In this document: positions 18,544-28,700 of the stretch, in pieces
How the letters are laid out: every line of letters begins with the position of its first letter
Numbering within the stretch: the stretch's first letter is position 1
NCBI GenBank assembly: GCA_031411655.1
Contig: JANOBM010000247.1
Coordinates: 124,001 to 188,000, forward strand
Direction: 5' to 3'
DNA length: 64,000 nucleotides
From: UBA6163 sp031411655
Lineage (GTDB): Bacteria; Planctomycetota; Planctomycetia; Pirellulales; Pirellulaceae
Translations under genes and position numbers: made by a program
Notes under the pieces: generated by a model
Told to the model about the DNA's origin: nothing
Database searches by the model: none
What the model saw: only the letters and a program-made list of their open reading frames with translations

Positions 18544-19737
18544 ATGGCTAAGGGTTTGTTTACCCAGGGCATTTGCGTACTGCTAGAAAAAGCAGTCGAT
18601 GTAAATAAGATTGAATCCGCGCTGGGCGGTTTTGAGATCGTCGGACGCCACGACACGAACAGTGCCGATGATCCCACGTGTACCTTGGTGATCCGATTCC
18701 GCCCGGAGGTCGAAGGCCACGTTCTCGTCTCCTTGAGTCCCAACCCATGGCCCGACGACATGGGGGATCCTGACGAATCGCCTGAATTGTTTGTTGCGTG
18801 GTCGCTGGGGCAGTTCGGTCCGCTTGCGTTTCCAGGGTGCCTGGAACGTGCGTGTGAACAGTCACGGACCTGGGAAGAAGGCAAGCTGGTTACATCCCGC
18901 CACACGTCCCACATTCGAGTGTTGACGAGCTATGTTCTGGGGGGCGATGAAATTGAAGAAACGCCCGATGAAGACGCTCCACTGATGCCTGAAGACTACG
19001 ACGCCGTTGCGGAGCTACAGTTCTTGATGCGAGTCGTCTCACCTTTGCTTGAGCTGCCCGGCGCAATCTGCTACTTCAACCCCGGTGGTGAAGTGCTTTT
19101 GGATGAGACGAGCCTTCGGCAGGGTTTGAATTACGCTTGGATGCACGACCTGCCCCCTTTGGATATGTGGGCCAACGTTCGCCTTTACAAAGCAACCGAT
19201 TCCTGGTCGTTGATGGACACGGTCGGGAATGGCCAATTCGACCAGCCTGATATGGAAGCCGTTTTTCAGGCCGATGAATACGAGGTCGCCGATGTCGAAG
19301 AGTTTCTTCGAAATGCCTCGTTGTTCATGCTACGGGGCGACGAAGAGATTGAAGAGGGCGACACGGCTGATGGGCCAGGGGGTGTCCCCTGGCAAGTGAT
19401 GGATTGCGAAGAGGCCCTTGCTGATCCGCCACGTCCCACGTTGCGCTGGTTCCCTCAAGACGGACGTGAAGTGCCTAGTGAGCTGCTCGATCCGGGTGAA
19501 ATCGACGACGAAGAGTTTGAAGACGACGAAGACGATGAAGAAACAGACGAGCGAGGGCTGGACGATGGCTTCGACGATGAGGCTGAGGCTGAGGCTGAGG
19601 ATGAGCCGTCGGACGAAGCCGAACAAAAGAATTTTGAGGCGGAGCTCAGGGCATTAGGAGACGATGAACTCGACAAGTTGTTAGGTCCCGACCGAGACGA
19701 CGCTTCCAATGACGATCTGGAGCCAGGCAAGCACTAA
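18544..19737 (+). CDS. DUF4261-family protein with acidic C-terminal tail
   Basis: 397 residues from the ATG at 18544, which has a purine-rich GAAGGGGTGG just upstream; the ATG at 18529 is an alternative. No signal or membrane segment. The body contains the family-like stretches LEKAVDVNKIESALGGFEIVGRH and GQFGPLAFPGCLERACEQS, then a C-terminal DUF4261-like core (ICYFNPGGEVLLDE, WANVRLYKATDSWSLMDTVG). The last 90 residues are dominated by Asp and Glu (DDEEFEDDEDDEETDE, EAEAEAEDEPSDEAE). The role of this cytosolic family is unknown. The acidic tail could mediate binding to basic proteins, but that is speculation. Confidence 0.75.
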   Translation: MAKGLFTQGICVLLEKAVDVNKIESALGGFEIVGRHDTNSADDPTCTLVIRFRPEVEGHVLVSLSPNPWPDDMGDPDESPELFVAWSLGQFGPLAFPGCLERACEQSRTWEEGKLVTSRHTSHIRVLTSYVLGGDEIEETPDEDAPLMPEDYDAVAELQFLMRVVSPLLELPGAICYFNPGGEVLLDETSLRQGLNYAWMHDLPPLDMWANVRLYKATDSWSLMDTVGNGQFDQPDMEAVFQADEYEVADVEEFLRNASLFMLRGDEEIEEGDTADGPGGVPWQVMDCEEALADPPRPTLRWFPQDGREVPSELLDPGEIDDEEFEDDEDDEETDERGLDDGFDDEAEAEAEDEPSDEAEQKNFEAELRALGDDELDKLLGPDRDDASNDDLEPGKH

Positions 19738-19772
19738 CGTGAGCATCTAGTTGATAGTCGTGGCAATACGTC

Positions 19773-19810
19773 GGGCTCATTCGGGTGCGTAGTTGGGCTC
19801 ACTCGGGTGC
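19773..19810. repeat. Two imperfect 16-bp direct repeats
   Basis: GGGCTCATTCGGGTGC (19773-19788) and GGGCTCACTCGGGTGC (19795-19810) differ at one base and are 22 bp apart, about two helical turns. They lie between the convergent DUF4261 gene and yraN. Role unknown. Confidence 0.6.
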
Positions 19811-19944
19811 TTAATTCGACGGCGCCAAACAACGAGTCTGCTGTCATTTTGCACTACGCCGACGCGCGAGGGGGTGATTTTGACGTAAGCATTTCGCACG
19901 CTGTCGCTTGGGGCTGGTAGCGGAAACTAGCTGCTGCTGTGCAG

Positions 19945-20400
19945 TTATGTGAAGAAACCTTCGATGCCGGTTGCTTCGAACGCATGCTCGTAATGCTCGA
20001 CTCGCGTAGGCTTGTCATGCCCGTTTGGCCACCAGACGGCGACAACATCAAAGCGGCTCCGTATACCCAGCATCTTCTTGCGATGAAGGTAGCGAAGGGC
20101 GGCGCGGGTGACTCTTGCCTGTTTGTTCTCATCGACACGGTCTGCGGGGTGACCGGGCTTTGTCGATGCAAGGGTCTTTACTTCGACAAAGATCATTGTC
20201 TTAGTCTTTCGGTTGACAGCGATCAAATCGATTTCGCCGCCACGGTCCGATTCGCTGTGGGCGATCACGGTGAGTCCTTTTTGGCGCAGCATCCTTGCCG
20301 CGGCTTGCTCACCGCGGGTTCCCAGTTCTGCCTGAAGGTCAATCGACCCGTAACGCCAGTCGCGATAGGCCTCAACGAGGCGCCGAAAGGTGGCTCGCAA
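19945..20400 (-). CDS. yraN: YraN (UPF0102) family nuclease-like protein
   Basis: 151 residues. It has the archaeal-Holliday-junction-resolvase-like fold signature of UPF0102: LGTRGEQAAARMLRQKG, then GGEIDLIAVNRKTKTMIFVEVKT with the Glu/Asp and E-V-K catalytic-type residues. It is the last gene of the ffh-rpsP-trmD-rplS operon, 21 bp after rplS, a common position for yraN. The biochemical role of YraN is unclear; nuclease activity is inferred from fold. Confidence 0.9.
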   Translation of the reverse strand: MRATFRRLVEAYRDWRYGSIDLQAELGTRGEQAAARMLRQKGLTVIAHSESDRGGEIDLIAVNRKTKTMIFVEVKTLASTKPGHPADRVDENKQARVTRAALRYLHRKKMLGIRSRFDVVAVWWPNGHDKPTRVEHYEHAFEATGIEGFFT

Positions 20401-20421
20401 GGCGGTGTACCATTTCCGTGA

Positions 20422-20787
20422 TTACGACTTGGCTTCTGTGCGACGGCGTTCTTTGAGTCGTACCGACTTCCCGACGCGTTCTCGAAGGAAGTACAGCTTG
20501 GCACGTCGAACGACGCTACTGCGTTTGACTTCTATTTTGGCGATGCGTGGACTGTGCAAAGGAAATTTTCGCTCGACGCCTTCGCCGGCAACAATTCGGC
20601 GCACCGTAAACATTTCACGACTTCCGCTACCACTACGAGCGATCACGGTGCCACTGAAAATTTGGATGCGTTCTTTGTTGCCTTCCAAGATTTTATTGTG
20701 AACATCGACGGTATCGCCGACTTCAAATTGCGGAGCTTCTTCCTTGATGCTGGTCTTCTCGACCAATTCCATGACGAGATTGCTCAT
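20422..20787 (-). CDS. rplS: 50S ribosomal protein L19
   Basis: 121 residues. L19 sits at the interface of the 30S and 50S subunits. The family core is clear: FEVGDTVDVHNKILEGNKERIQIF, SGTVIARSGSGSREMFTVRRI, GEGVERKFPLHSPRIAKIEV and RRAKLYFLRERVGKSVRLKE. It follows trmD by 41 bp on the same strand, the standard order rpsP-trmD-rplS. Confidence 0.98.
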   Translation of the reverse strand: MSNLVMELVEKTSIKEEAPQFEVGDTVDVHNKILEGNKERIQIFSGTVIARSGSGSREMFTVRRIVAGEGVERKFPLHSPRIAKIEVKRSSVVRRAKLYFLRERVGKSVRLKERRRTEAKS

Positions 20788-20828
20788 AATGCGTCTGCTT
20801 TTTCAAAGGTTACGGTTGGGGTGATCTA

Positions 20829-21518
20829 TTAGGAACCGAGCAAGTCGATTCGTCGTGTTTCGGTTCGGATGCGAGTTTGTTCAGCTCGCCACTGAGAGAT
20901 TCGTTGATGGTCGCCGCTGAGCAGTACGTCGGGAACGTCCAGTCCGCGGTAAGACCTAGGTCTTGTGTATTGGGGGAATTCGAGTAACCGGTTACCGCGG
21001 CTGAACGAATCATCGATATTACTTTGTTCGTCGCCAAGGACGCCCGGCAGCAACCGAACGACACTATCCACGACTACCATTGCAGCGACCTCGCCTCCGT
21101 TCAAGACGAAATCGCCAACGCTCAATTCGTCCGGCTGAAGAATATCGACCACCCGCTGGTCAAAACCTTCATACCGACCGCAGAGAATAAGCAATCTCGG
21201 ACAGATCGCCAACTCCTCCGCGACCCTTTGATCCAATCTTTTGCCCTGGGGGGTCAATAAGATTCGCTTTGCCGGGCGACTGTCCATCGCTTCCACTGAT
21301 TCGACACATTCGACCGTTGGTTGGACTTGAATCAACATTCCAGGTCCACCGCCGAAAGGTCGGTCATCTACTTTTCGATGCGGATTGTCCTTGGCCCAGT
21401 GCCGAAGGTCGTGCCGCTGAATCTCCACCAAGCCTCGAACGATTGCCTTGTCGAGCAGACTTTGGGTAAGGTACCCGTCGAAAATAGCGGGAAAAAGCGT
21501 GACGATATCGATTCGCAT
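20829..21518 (-). CDS. trmD: tRNA (guanine-37-N1)-methyltransferase
   Basis: 229 residues, typical length. TrmD methylates G37 next to the anticodon using S-adenosylmethionine and prevents +1 frameshifts. The trefoil-knot SAM site is visible: LLILCGRYEGFDQRVVD and LSVGDFVLNGGEVAAM. Also present are MRIDIVTLFPAIFDG at the N-terminus, FGGGPGML and LLSGDHQRISQWR near the C-terminus. Second last methyl-transfer gene of the ribosomal operon, 52 bp after rpsP. Confidence 0.98.
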   Translation of the reverse strand: MRIDIVTLFPAIFDGYLTQSLLDKAIVRGLVEIQRHDLRHWAKDNPHRKVDDRPFGGGPGMLIQVQPTVECVESVEAMDSRPAKRILLTPQGKRLDQRVAEELAICPRLLILCGRYEGFDQRVVDILQPDELSVGDFVLNGGEVAAMVVVDSVVRLLPGVLGDEQSNIDDSFSRGNRLLEFPQYTRPRSYRGLDVPDVLLSGDHQRISQWRAEQTRIRTETRRIDLLGS

Positions 21519-21570
21519 GCGATCATCACCCGCTCAATCTGGCTCACCGCCGACAGCCCCATACCGAATC

Positions 21571-21948
21571 TTACTCGGCAGCAGTTGCGTCAGGAGCGAC
21601 CGTTTCCTTTTTGGCCGGCTTCGACACAATAACCGATGGAGTGTAGTGCCTTCGCTTGCTCAGTCGCTCGTTGGCAGCTTTCTGAGCTTCAAGGTGGGTA
21701 CCGCCGGTGCCGTACTTCTTCATTAAAGTGCGAACTCGCTCGCTCGGCTGGGCGCCGACGCTGACCCAGTAATCGATTCGATCTGCCTTCAAGACGGCAC
21801 GCGCATCGGTTTCGGGGCACATCGGGTCGTAATAGCCGAGTTCCTCGATCACGCGACCATCTCGTGGCTTGCGTTGGTCGACGGCACAAAGGCGGAAAAA
21901 CGGTCGATGGGCGCGCCCCATCATCTTCATTCGAATTCGTACTGCCAC
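21571..21948 (-). CDS. rpsP: 30S ribosomal protein S16
   Basis: 125 residues. S16 binds 16S rRNA early in 30S assembly. MAVRIRMKMMGRAHRPFFRLCAVDQRKPRDGR and VIEELGYYDP are the family hallmarks, followed by ADRIDYWVSVGAQPSERVRTLMKK. A roughly 40-residue C-terminal extension (VSKPAKKETVAPDATAAE) goes beyond the core. It is 83 bp after ffh on the same strand. Confidence 0.98.
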   Translation of the reverse strand: MAVRIRMKMMGRAHRPFFRLCAVDQRKPRDGRVIEELGYYDPMCPETDARAVLKADRIDYWVSVGAQPSERVRTLMKKYGTGGTHLEAQKAANERLSKRRHYTPSVIVSKPAKKETVAPDATAAE

Positions 21949-22031
21949 TTCGTCTCCAGTCTCAGGTTATCAGTTATCGGTGATGAAACTTTAAGTTTCG
22001 GATTATCGTTACTTCAATCGGTTAAGCCAAC

Positions 22032-23507
22032 TCAGCGATTGTTTCGCTTGGCTTTTCTCAGCTCTTTGTCGCGTTGTTTGCGGATTCGCTCCCGTTCTTC
22101 ATTACTGAGGCGTTTACCCGTGGATTTCTTGACACGCAGGCCACCCATCGACGGATCACTCATTGCACCACTGGCCTGAAGTTGCTGCATCATCTTCATC
22201 CGGTCACCCACTCCTTGTCCAGCCATGCCTTGCATGAGCGGCTTCATGATCTCAAATTGCTTGACAAGTTGAGTGATCAAGGGGGTCTGGACGCCAGCTC
22301 CTTTGGCGATTCGGGTTCGCCGGGCAGCGTCGATGATTTTTGGATTTCGGCGTTCTTTGGCAGTCATGCTGTTGATGGCGCCAATCGTTTGACGAATCCC
22401 GTTAGATGCTTCTTCGCTGTTTGCCATTTCGCGCAGGGCGCCCATGCCGGGAAGCAATCCCATCATCTTGCCCATGAGCCCTGGCTTGGCAACTTTTTCG
22501 AGCATGTTCTTGAAATCGTCGAGCGTCATATCGCCCGACGCCATCTTTTTCTCGAGCTCCTCACGCTCGCGGTCGTCGACGATTCGGTGAGCCTCGCGTG
22601 CCGCTTGGACGATATCGCCCATTTGCAGTATTCGGCTGGCCATGCCCTCCGGTCGGAACGGCTCCAAAGCATCCAGATGCTCGCCGGTACCGATAAACTT
22701 GATCGGGACTCCCGTCACATGCTTGACTGACAAAAGCGCGCCGCCCCTGGCATCGCCATCAAGTTTGGTCATCACAACGCCGTCTAATTCGAGCGCTTCA
22801 TTAAACGCTCCAGCGCTGTTGACGGCATCTTGCCCCGTCATCCCGTCGACAACCAGATAAACTTGGTCCGGCGAGACTCGCTTGTCGATGCGTTTCAGCT
22901 CGGCCATCAACGCTTCATCGATCGCCAAACGCCCGGCCGTGTCGAGGATCACGACGCGAGCACCTTCTGCTTGTGCTTGGCGAACGCCCGCGTGACAAAC
23001 CTCCACCGGGTCTTTTTGGTTTGGGTCACTATAAACCGTGACGCCAAGTTTTTGGCCGATCACCTTCAATTGTTCGATCGCCGCGGGACGCTGAAGGTCG
23101 GCGGCAACCAACACTGGCTTGATTTTCTGCTCGATCAGCAGCTGAGACAGCTTGCCACAGGTTGTCGTCTTACCACTGCCTTGCAAGCCGCAAAGCATGA
23201 TGATGGTACAACCGTCCTTCTTAAGATGGATTGCCGAGTCAACCGGGCCAAGAATGTCGACCAATTCGTCGTAAACGATTTGAACCAGTTCCTGCTCAGG
23301 ACGCAGGCTCAGCAATACCTTCCTGCCCAGGGCCTTTTCCGTCACATGGCCCATGAACGACTGAATCACGGGGTAGCTGACGTCCGCCTCGAGCATCGCG
23401 CGCTCGACCGTTTGCAGCCCATCGCGCATATTGCCTTCGGTCAGCTTGCCTTTGCCACGCAAGCTTTTGAAAGCGGATTGCAATCCTTCGGCGAGGGAGT
23501 CGAACAT
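22032..23507 (-). CDS. ffh: Signal recognition particle protein (Ffh)
   Basis: 491 residues from the ATG at 23507 (MFDSLAEGLQSAFKSLRGKG); the frame is open to 23594 but the extra 29 residues are not family-like. N domain first, then the G domain with GLQGSGKTTT (107-116), DTAGRLAIDE and TKLDGDARGG, then a methionine-rich M domain (MMQQLQASGAM) that binds signal peptides and SRP RNA. Ffh targets nascent membrane and secretory proteins to FtsY. It heads the ffh-rpsP-trmD-rplS-yraN operon. No SRP RNA gene is recognised nearby. Confidence 0.97.
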   Translation of the reverse strand: MFDSLAEGLQSAFKSLRGKGKLTEGNMRDGLQTVERAMLEADVSYPVIQSFMGHVTEKALGRKVLLSLRPEQELVQIVYDELVDILGPVDSAIHLKKDGCTIIMLCGLQGSGKTTTCGKLSQLLIEQKIKPVLVAADLQRPAAIEQLKVIGQKLGVTVYSDPNQKDPVEVCHAGVRQAQAEGARVVILDTAGRLAIDEALMAELKRIDKRVSPDQVYLVVDGMTGQDAVNSAGAFNEALELDGVVMTKLDGDARGGALLSVKHVTGVPIKFIGTGEHLDALEPFRPEGMASRILQMGDIVQAAREAHRIVDDREREELEKKMASGDMTLDDFKNMLEKVAKPGLMGKMMGLLPGMGALREMANSEEASNGIRQTIGAINSMTAKERRNPKIIDAARRTRIAKGAGVQTPLITQLVKQFEIMKPLMQGMAGQGVGDRMKMMQQLQASGAMSDPSMGGLRVKKSTGKRLSNEERERIRKQRDKELRKAKRNNR

Positions 23508-24079
23508 AAAACGCGGGAAAACGGGGGCCTGGACGGATTTACGAAGCCCAGCAGTGTAAGGGAACGGCCCTGTTTTTGTAAATGCTTCCCGCAACCAATT
23601 TTTGCTTCCGCACGGAACGTGGCTTTGCGTACAGGCAAGATCGCTAGTCGATCGTGAATTGCCAGTTATTCGCGCTGCTCCCTGAAGATCGCGAAAAGGG
23701 TGCCTTTTACGATTGGACTAGCTCCGAAGGGTTCGAGAACGAAAGTACGGCGTTTCAGGGGCCCCGCCAATGGAGGTCGCAAGGCATCGGGAAATACTTG
23801 GCCAGGGCAACCTAGAGGTGTTGGCTCGCTCGCCACATGGTCAACCAGCGTCGCCGCGTTAAGCGGATTGGGCCCACCGGTCAGCGCCGACGAAGAGGAC
23901 TCATGCGGATTCCAGGGGGCAATCCGTTCGTCATCGCTGTCAGTTGCAACTCAACTCGGTGACAATTTAGCAGGAACAGTTACCACCGAGCGGAGGAGGC
24001 CCGGTGGACAATCTGCGTTCAGTACAATTGAGCTCAATTTCCTTGTCACCCGCCTCGGCTTCTCCCACCGATCAACATC
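23508..24079. other. Long divergent intergenic region
   Basis: 572 bp between ffh (-) and the PhoD-like gene (+). Promoters for both must lie here. I searched by eye for the SRP RNA tetraloop core and for RNase P RNA and tmRNA signatures on both strands and found none. Open frames in it (for example 23700-24083) look non-coding. A C-rich/G-rich stretch near 23757-23765 could pair locally, but no clear structure emerges. Confidence 0.4.
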
Positions 24080-25672
24080 ATGAAACGCGAACTTCCTATG
24101 CAGGTGAATCCCAGCTTGTTGGTAGCGGCTCGTCAGGGCCGTCGCCAATTCTTTCAGGCCGCGGCCGCGTTGTCTTTATTGCCACTGCTCCACCGTCCGG
24201 CACTTGGTATCGTGCTGAGCAATGCGACGTTTCGCGATTATCCGTTCACGCTTGGCGTTGCCTCCGGAGATCCTGTATCCGATGGGGTAGTGCTTTGGAC
24301 CCGCCTTGCCCCGGAGCCGCTTCACGGTGGAGGTATGCCCAACGAGAATGTCGAGGTAACTTGGTTGGTCGCATCGGATCACGCGATGAAGAATATCGTC
24401 GCGAGAGGGTCTGAAGTCGCCACGCCCGAGTTTGCACATAGCGTTCATGCCGAGGTCTCTGGTCTTGAACCTGGGACAACCTATTGGTATCGATTTCAAG
24501 CTGGCGGTGAGGTGAGCCCTATCGGCCGCACCCGTACGGCTCCCGCGATCGATGCAATGCCGGAACGGTTGCGATTCGCGTTCGCTTCGTGTCAGCATTA
24601 TGAGAGCGGCTTTTACAATGCTTATTATCACATGGCCGGTGATGATCTTGACCTCGTTGTTCACCTCGGAGATTACATCTACGAAGGTAAAGCTGTCAGT
24701 GGGGCTGTGCGGAAGCACATCGGCGATGAAATCGAGTCGCTTGACGATTATCGAACTCGCCATGCACTCTATCGAAGCGACACCGACCTGCAAGCTGCTC
24801 ATGCCGCGTTTCCGTGGTTGCTGACTTGGGACGATCACGAATTCGACAATAACTACGCCGGCGAAATCAGCGAACAAACCTACGTACAAGCTGCGGACTT
24901 CCTGATTCGTCGCGCCAATGCCTATCAAGCCTACTATGAGCACATGCCACTTCGGTCGACTTCGATTCCTAAGGGGCCGTTGATGCAACTGTACCGTGGT
25001 TGCCAATGGGGGCGACTCGCAGACTTTTCCGTACTCGATACCCGCCAGTATCGTAGTGACCAACCCTGCGGCGATCGCAATACCGAGCCTTGCCCAGAAT
25101 CGCTTTCGCCGGATCAAACCATGCTTGGCCAAGTTCAGCAGCAATGGCTCGATGACCGTTTGATGGAGTCACCAGCGACCTGGAACATTTTGGCACAGCA
25201 GGTGATGATGGCTCGCGCCGATCGAAAGGCAGGCGAAGGGATTGCCTACAGCATGGACCAGTGGCCCGGTTACGAGGTCCCGCGACGACGACTTATGCAA
25301 TTCTTGAAGGATGCAAAGATTTCGAATCCCATCGTCTTAACCGGGGATATCCATAGCAATTGGGTAAATGACCTGCAGGTGGACTTTGATGATCGCTCGG
25401 CTCCGGCGGTCGCGACTGAGTTTGTATGTACGTCGATCTCATCGGGCGGCGATGGAGTTGAGAATCGCCAAAGTCAAGATGCGATCATGGCTGACAATCC
25501 GTTCGTTAAGTTTTATAACAGCGAGCGCGGTTACGTTCGCTGCGAATTGACCCCCGCTCAATGGCGCAGTGACTATCAGGTTGTGCCTTATGTCTCACGA
25601 AAAGGCGCACCCGTTCTCACGCGAGCGTCGTTCATCGTCGAATCTGGCCAGCCAGGCGCTGAAAAGGTATAG
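24080..25672 (+). CDS. phoD: PhoD-family alkaline phosphatase/phosphodiesterase, Tat-exported
   Basis: 530 residues. A twin-arginine signal (QGRRQFFQAAAALSLLPLL, Arg 21-22) predicts folded export. An N-terminal PhoD domain (FTLGVASGDPVSDGVVLWTRLAP) precedes the metallophosphatase core: FASCQHYESGFYNAY, VHLGDYIYEG, WDDHEFDNNYAG and LTGDIHSNWV provide the metal-binding Asp, Asn and His residues. PhoD enzymes use Ca and Fe to hydrolyse phosphate mono- and diesters and are usually induced by phosphate starvation. No Pho box was identified. It is convergent with the giant A2M-like gene. Confidence 0.94.
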   Translation: MKRELPMQVNPSLLVAARQGRRQFFQAAAALSLLPLLHRPALGIVLSNATFRDYPFTLGVASGDPVSDGVVLWTRLAPEPLHGGGMPNENVEVTWLVASDHAMKNIVARGSEVATPEFAHSVHAEVSGLEPGTTYWYRFQAGGEVSPIGRTRTAPAIDAMPERLRFAFASCQHYESGFYNAYYHMAGDDLDLVVHLGDYIYEGKAVSGAVRKHIGDEIESLDDYRTRHALYRSDTDLQAAHAAFPWLLTWDDHEFDNNYAGEISEQTYVQAADFLIRRANAYQAYYEHMPLRSTSIPKGPLMQLYRGCQWGRLADFSVLDTRQYRSDQPCGDRNTEPCPESLSPDQTMLGQVQQQWLDDRLMESPATWNILAQQVMMARADRKAGEGIAYSMDQWPGYEVPRRRLMQFLKDAKISNPIVLTGDIHSNWVNDLQVDFDDRSAPAVATEFVCTSISSGGDGVENRQSQDAIMADNPFVKFYNSERGYVRCELTPAQWRSDYQVVPYVSRKGAPVLTRASFIVESGQPGAEKV

Positions 25673-25706
25673 CAATCCAGGCTGGAAATGTGCATTGACG
25701 TCTGGG

Positions 25707-28700
25707 CTAGCGAGTAGGAGGTGCGGCCTCGTGGAGTGTCGCGCCGCGTTCGGGATCGATGACAAGGATCGAAAACTTTTGGACCGCTGCTAGGTCGCCC
25801 GTGCTGACACTGACGTAATCAAATCGACCTCGCAAATCAGTGTAGCCATCCTTGTAAAATGCCACCGTGCCATCTTGCTGACGCGAGTAGACCTTGACGT
25901 AAGCGCCTTCGACCGGTTGCCTCGTCGCCGAATCCGAAACCTGAAGTTGCCCGAAGCCTTGGGAAACGTAAGCACTCAACTTGCCACCGTAGTAAAGCGT
26001 CGTTGATCTTGCTGCCCCAGCGACGACTTCGACTAGCAGTGTTTGCCGAGCAAGTTTGTCGTTAAGCGGGAACCGTAAAACTCCGTCCTTCGAATCGAGT
26101 TCGATTTTTTCATTGTGAGTCGGCTGGACCATCGCCATCGTGGCAAGATCCTCGCGGACAAAGGGTGTCTTGCTGAATAGCAATTCTAAGTCAACCGCAT
26201 ACAAGTTGATGGTCGCGTCACTGGCGTTGCGATGTTCGATTCTTAATGCCGATCCATCGATGTCAACTTTGACGAATGGTTCCAACGTCGCCGCGTCGGC
26301 GTTTCGACGATCACGATCGATCACTGCCAAGTCTGCATCTCCTGCGCGGACACCAGCGGGCTTCTTTTCGGCGCCAGCAAGTTGCGATCCTTCCATCAGT
26401 TGGTCACGCTGTTGCAGATTTGCCAACATCGCACCAAACCGTTCTCGCCACCGCGGTACGGGATGTTCGGCGTAGGTCGTTGCAATTTTAGTGGCAGCGG
26501 CGTAATCGCTACGGTGCAGCGCTAGATAGCCGGCTAGATAATCGTATTGCAAACGAGTCTCCATTGCGACGCTGTCGATCGCGACGAAGCGTTTGATCGC
26601 TTCTTCTATTCGGTTTTGCAGGATCATGTAGTGAACAACCGCTAACTGCTGGGTCACGTCTGCTTCTCGTTGATGAGCAAGGACCCGAAGTAATTGAAGA
26701 TATTGTTCCTTAAAAGTCGGATTCAAAATCTCAAGCTCAGTTCGCAGCGAGTGAATGCGAGCCTGTACCAGAGGTGAATACTCAAGGAACTCATAAAGAT
26801 GCCGATCGATCGAATCGACTTCAAGCAGGTCCGCATGAAAGACTGGACCTACCGATTGCACTAGGCCATCTTGTTGCGACAGGAAGGTCTTCATGCCCGC
26901 CGTGTCGCGGTGGTGAAACGAGTAGCCCCAGAGATCCGGGCGATTCAATTGCTCCTTCGCCAACTGCGCAGTAACGACATCATAGATCTCACGATCTTTC
27001 ATCCGGTGGGCAACCAATCCCAAGTCGATTTTTCGCAGATTTGCCTTCGCGAGGAACCCCGAGATCTTCGCAGAGTCACCTGACACCGCAATGGCCGGCC
27101 ACGATCCTTCGTCCAATTTGCTGGGCACCGAAACGACATTGAAAGTTCTAGCGGTGCCGCGAGCCACTACGCGGCCCTCGGTTCCGACACACACGGGATA
27201 ATGAACGTAGTCGCCCGGTACGGGGAAATAAAAGAAGTATTCGATTCGTTGGACTGCAAATGCGTCCAGGGTCAATGTTTTGCTGTCGGTGGCCTGCCCA
27301 CCAGCAAGCGGCAAGCTTCCGGCAGGTATCTGCCATAGGACATCAACGGTTTGCTGCTTGGGCGTCGGATTGGTCAGGATCACCTCCCCACGATAGACGT
27401 GATGGATCACGAATTCATCGGGCGCGACAGGGATCTCCGCTTTGGGATCGTTACTCGAATCGATGGTGGAATCCGTAAACCTTTGGCCGACAAGCAGAGA
27501 TGCCTCCCCTTCCATCGCTTGCAATGCGACCAACCTCTTCGTCACGACCGCGACCGGATGGTTCGGTGCAAATGGTTTGTCATCGATGGGTAATTTTACA
27601 TCACCCGCCTCCAGAGGAAGTCCGCAGAGAGCAAGTGCCACCAATGCAGCATGTCGCGACTCCATCGGCCGAAGCAAATGTTCGTTCAGATTATTGCCAT
27701 TAGGATTTCCAGCATCGACGCCATTGGCTAATGCCAGCCAAAACGCATTGATGGGAATCAACTCGGGAGATTGCATCGAGGCTGAAGGCGAAGCTTCAGG
27801 CGACCCTGGGCCAAAATGAGAGACACGAACTCGATCCCACTGACTCTCAGCCCACTGCTTGGTGCTATCAAGATTCTGGAAGAAAGCCAAGAATTCTTCG
27901 CGTCCGCTGCGATCGAATTTCAAATCGCCGCCTCGCGCCATCCACTGATTCTTGTCGGCGGACTCGGAAAGTCTTTGTAACCCGGCCGAACGCCGAAGAA
28001 TTTCACTTTCAGCCGATTTCCTAGATCTCGGTGATGGTGCGCCGGCAGCAGGGCCACTTGGCTCATTGGCGGCCCGACCCAGGGCATCACCCAGGGCCTC
28101 ACCATCAGCGATAGCGCCAAACATGAAAGATCCATCGCGGTCCATCAATCCATCATCTGCCCATCGTACCTCTGCCGCTACGTCATCAAACATGGCTGTT
28201 CCGGCAAGTCCGAACTCGACGAGTTTGCGAAGCTCCGTCGCATCGTCTGGTCGTAGTTCAACCATCTCTCGAAACTCGCGACGCACTGTATCGGCTATCG
28301 TAGGAACTCGTTTAGCCAGCAAGATTTTTTCGGCGGCATTCAGTTCTCGATATCGCCACATCTGTGTCCAAGGCGTCAGGTCATTGCCAAGCAGGTAGTG
28401 GTCGACAAATTGTTTCTCCGGTTTGTTTTTCAAATAGGGACGAACGACAGCATCAAAGAATTGAATATCGTGTACCGATAAAAACAAATGCAACTCATGA
28501 CACGCTAGTCGACCGTAGAGGGATCGCTTTCCGCTTTCATCGAGCGTATGCCACGATGCAATGGGAAGGAATTCCTTTAGCCGATCGTCACCTTGGAGCG
28601 TCATGTAGAGTCGCATCAATTCGGCGATACTTGAATAGACTTGGATCTGTGCTGATCCGAGCGATTTGAGATCGAGGGGCCCGTCTTTGGAGGCGATCAC

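Noticed and set aside
21985..21999. GAAACTT-T-AAGTTTC inverted repeat between ffh and rpsP
   Set aside because: Loop of one base makes a realistic stem short; no T tract.
22830..23657. 275-aa open frame antisense to ffh
   Set aside because: Mirror frame of a strongly conserved gene; composition typical of antisense shadows.
23700..24083. 127-aa open frame between ffh and phoD
   Set aside because: Gly/Arg/Ser-rich, no domain and its end overlaps the phoD start; treated as intergenic.
24176..25144. 322-aa open frame opposite the PhoD gene
   Set aside because: It lies fully antisense to a well-supported gene and its translation shows no domain-like pattern.
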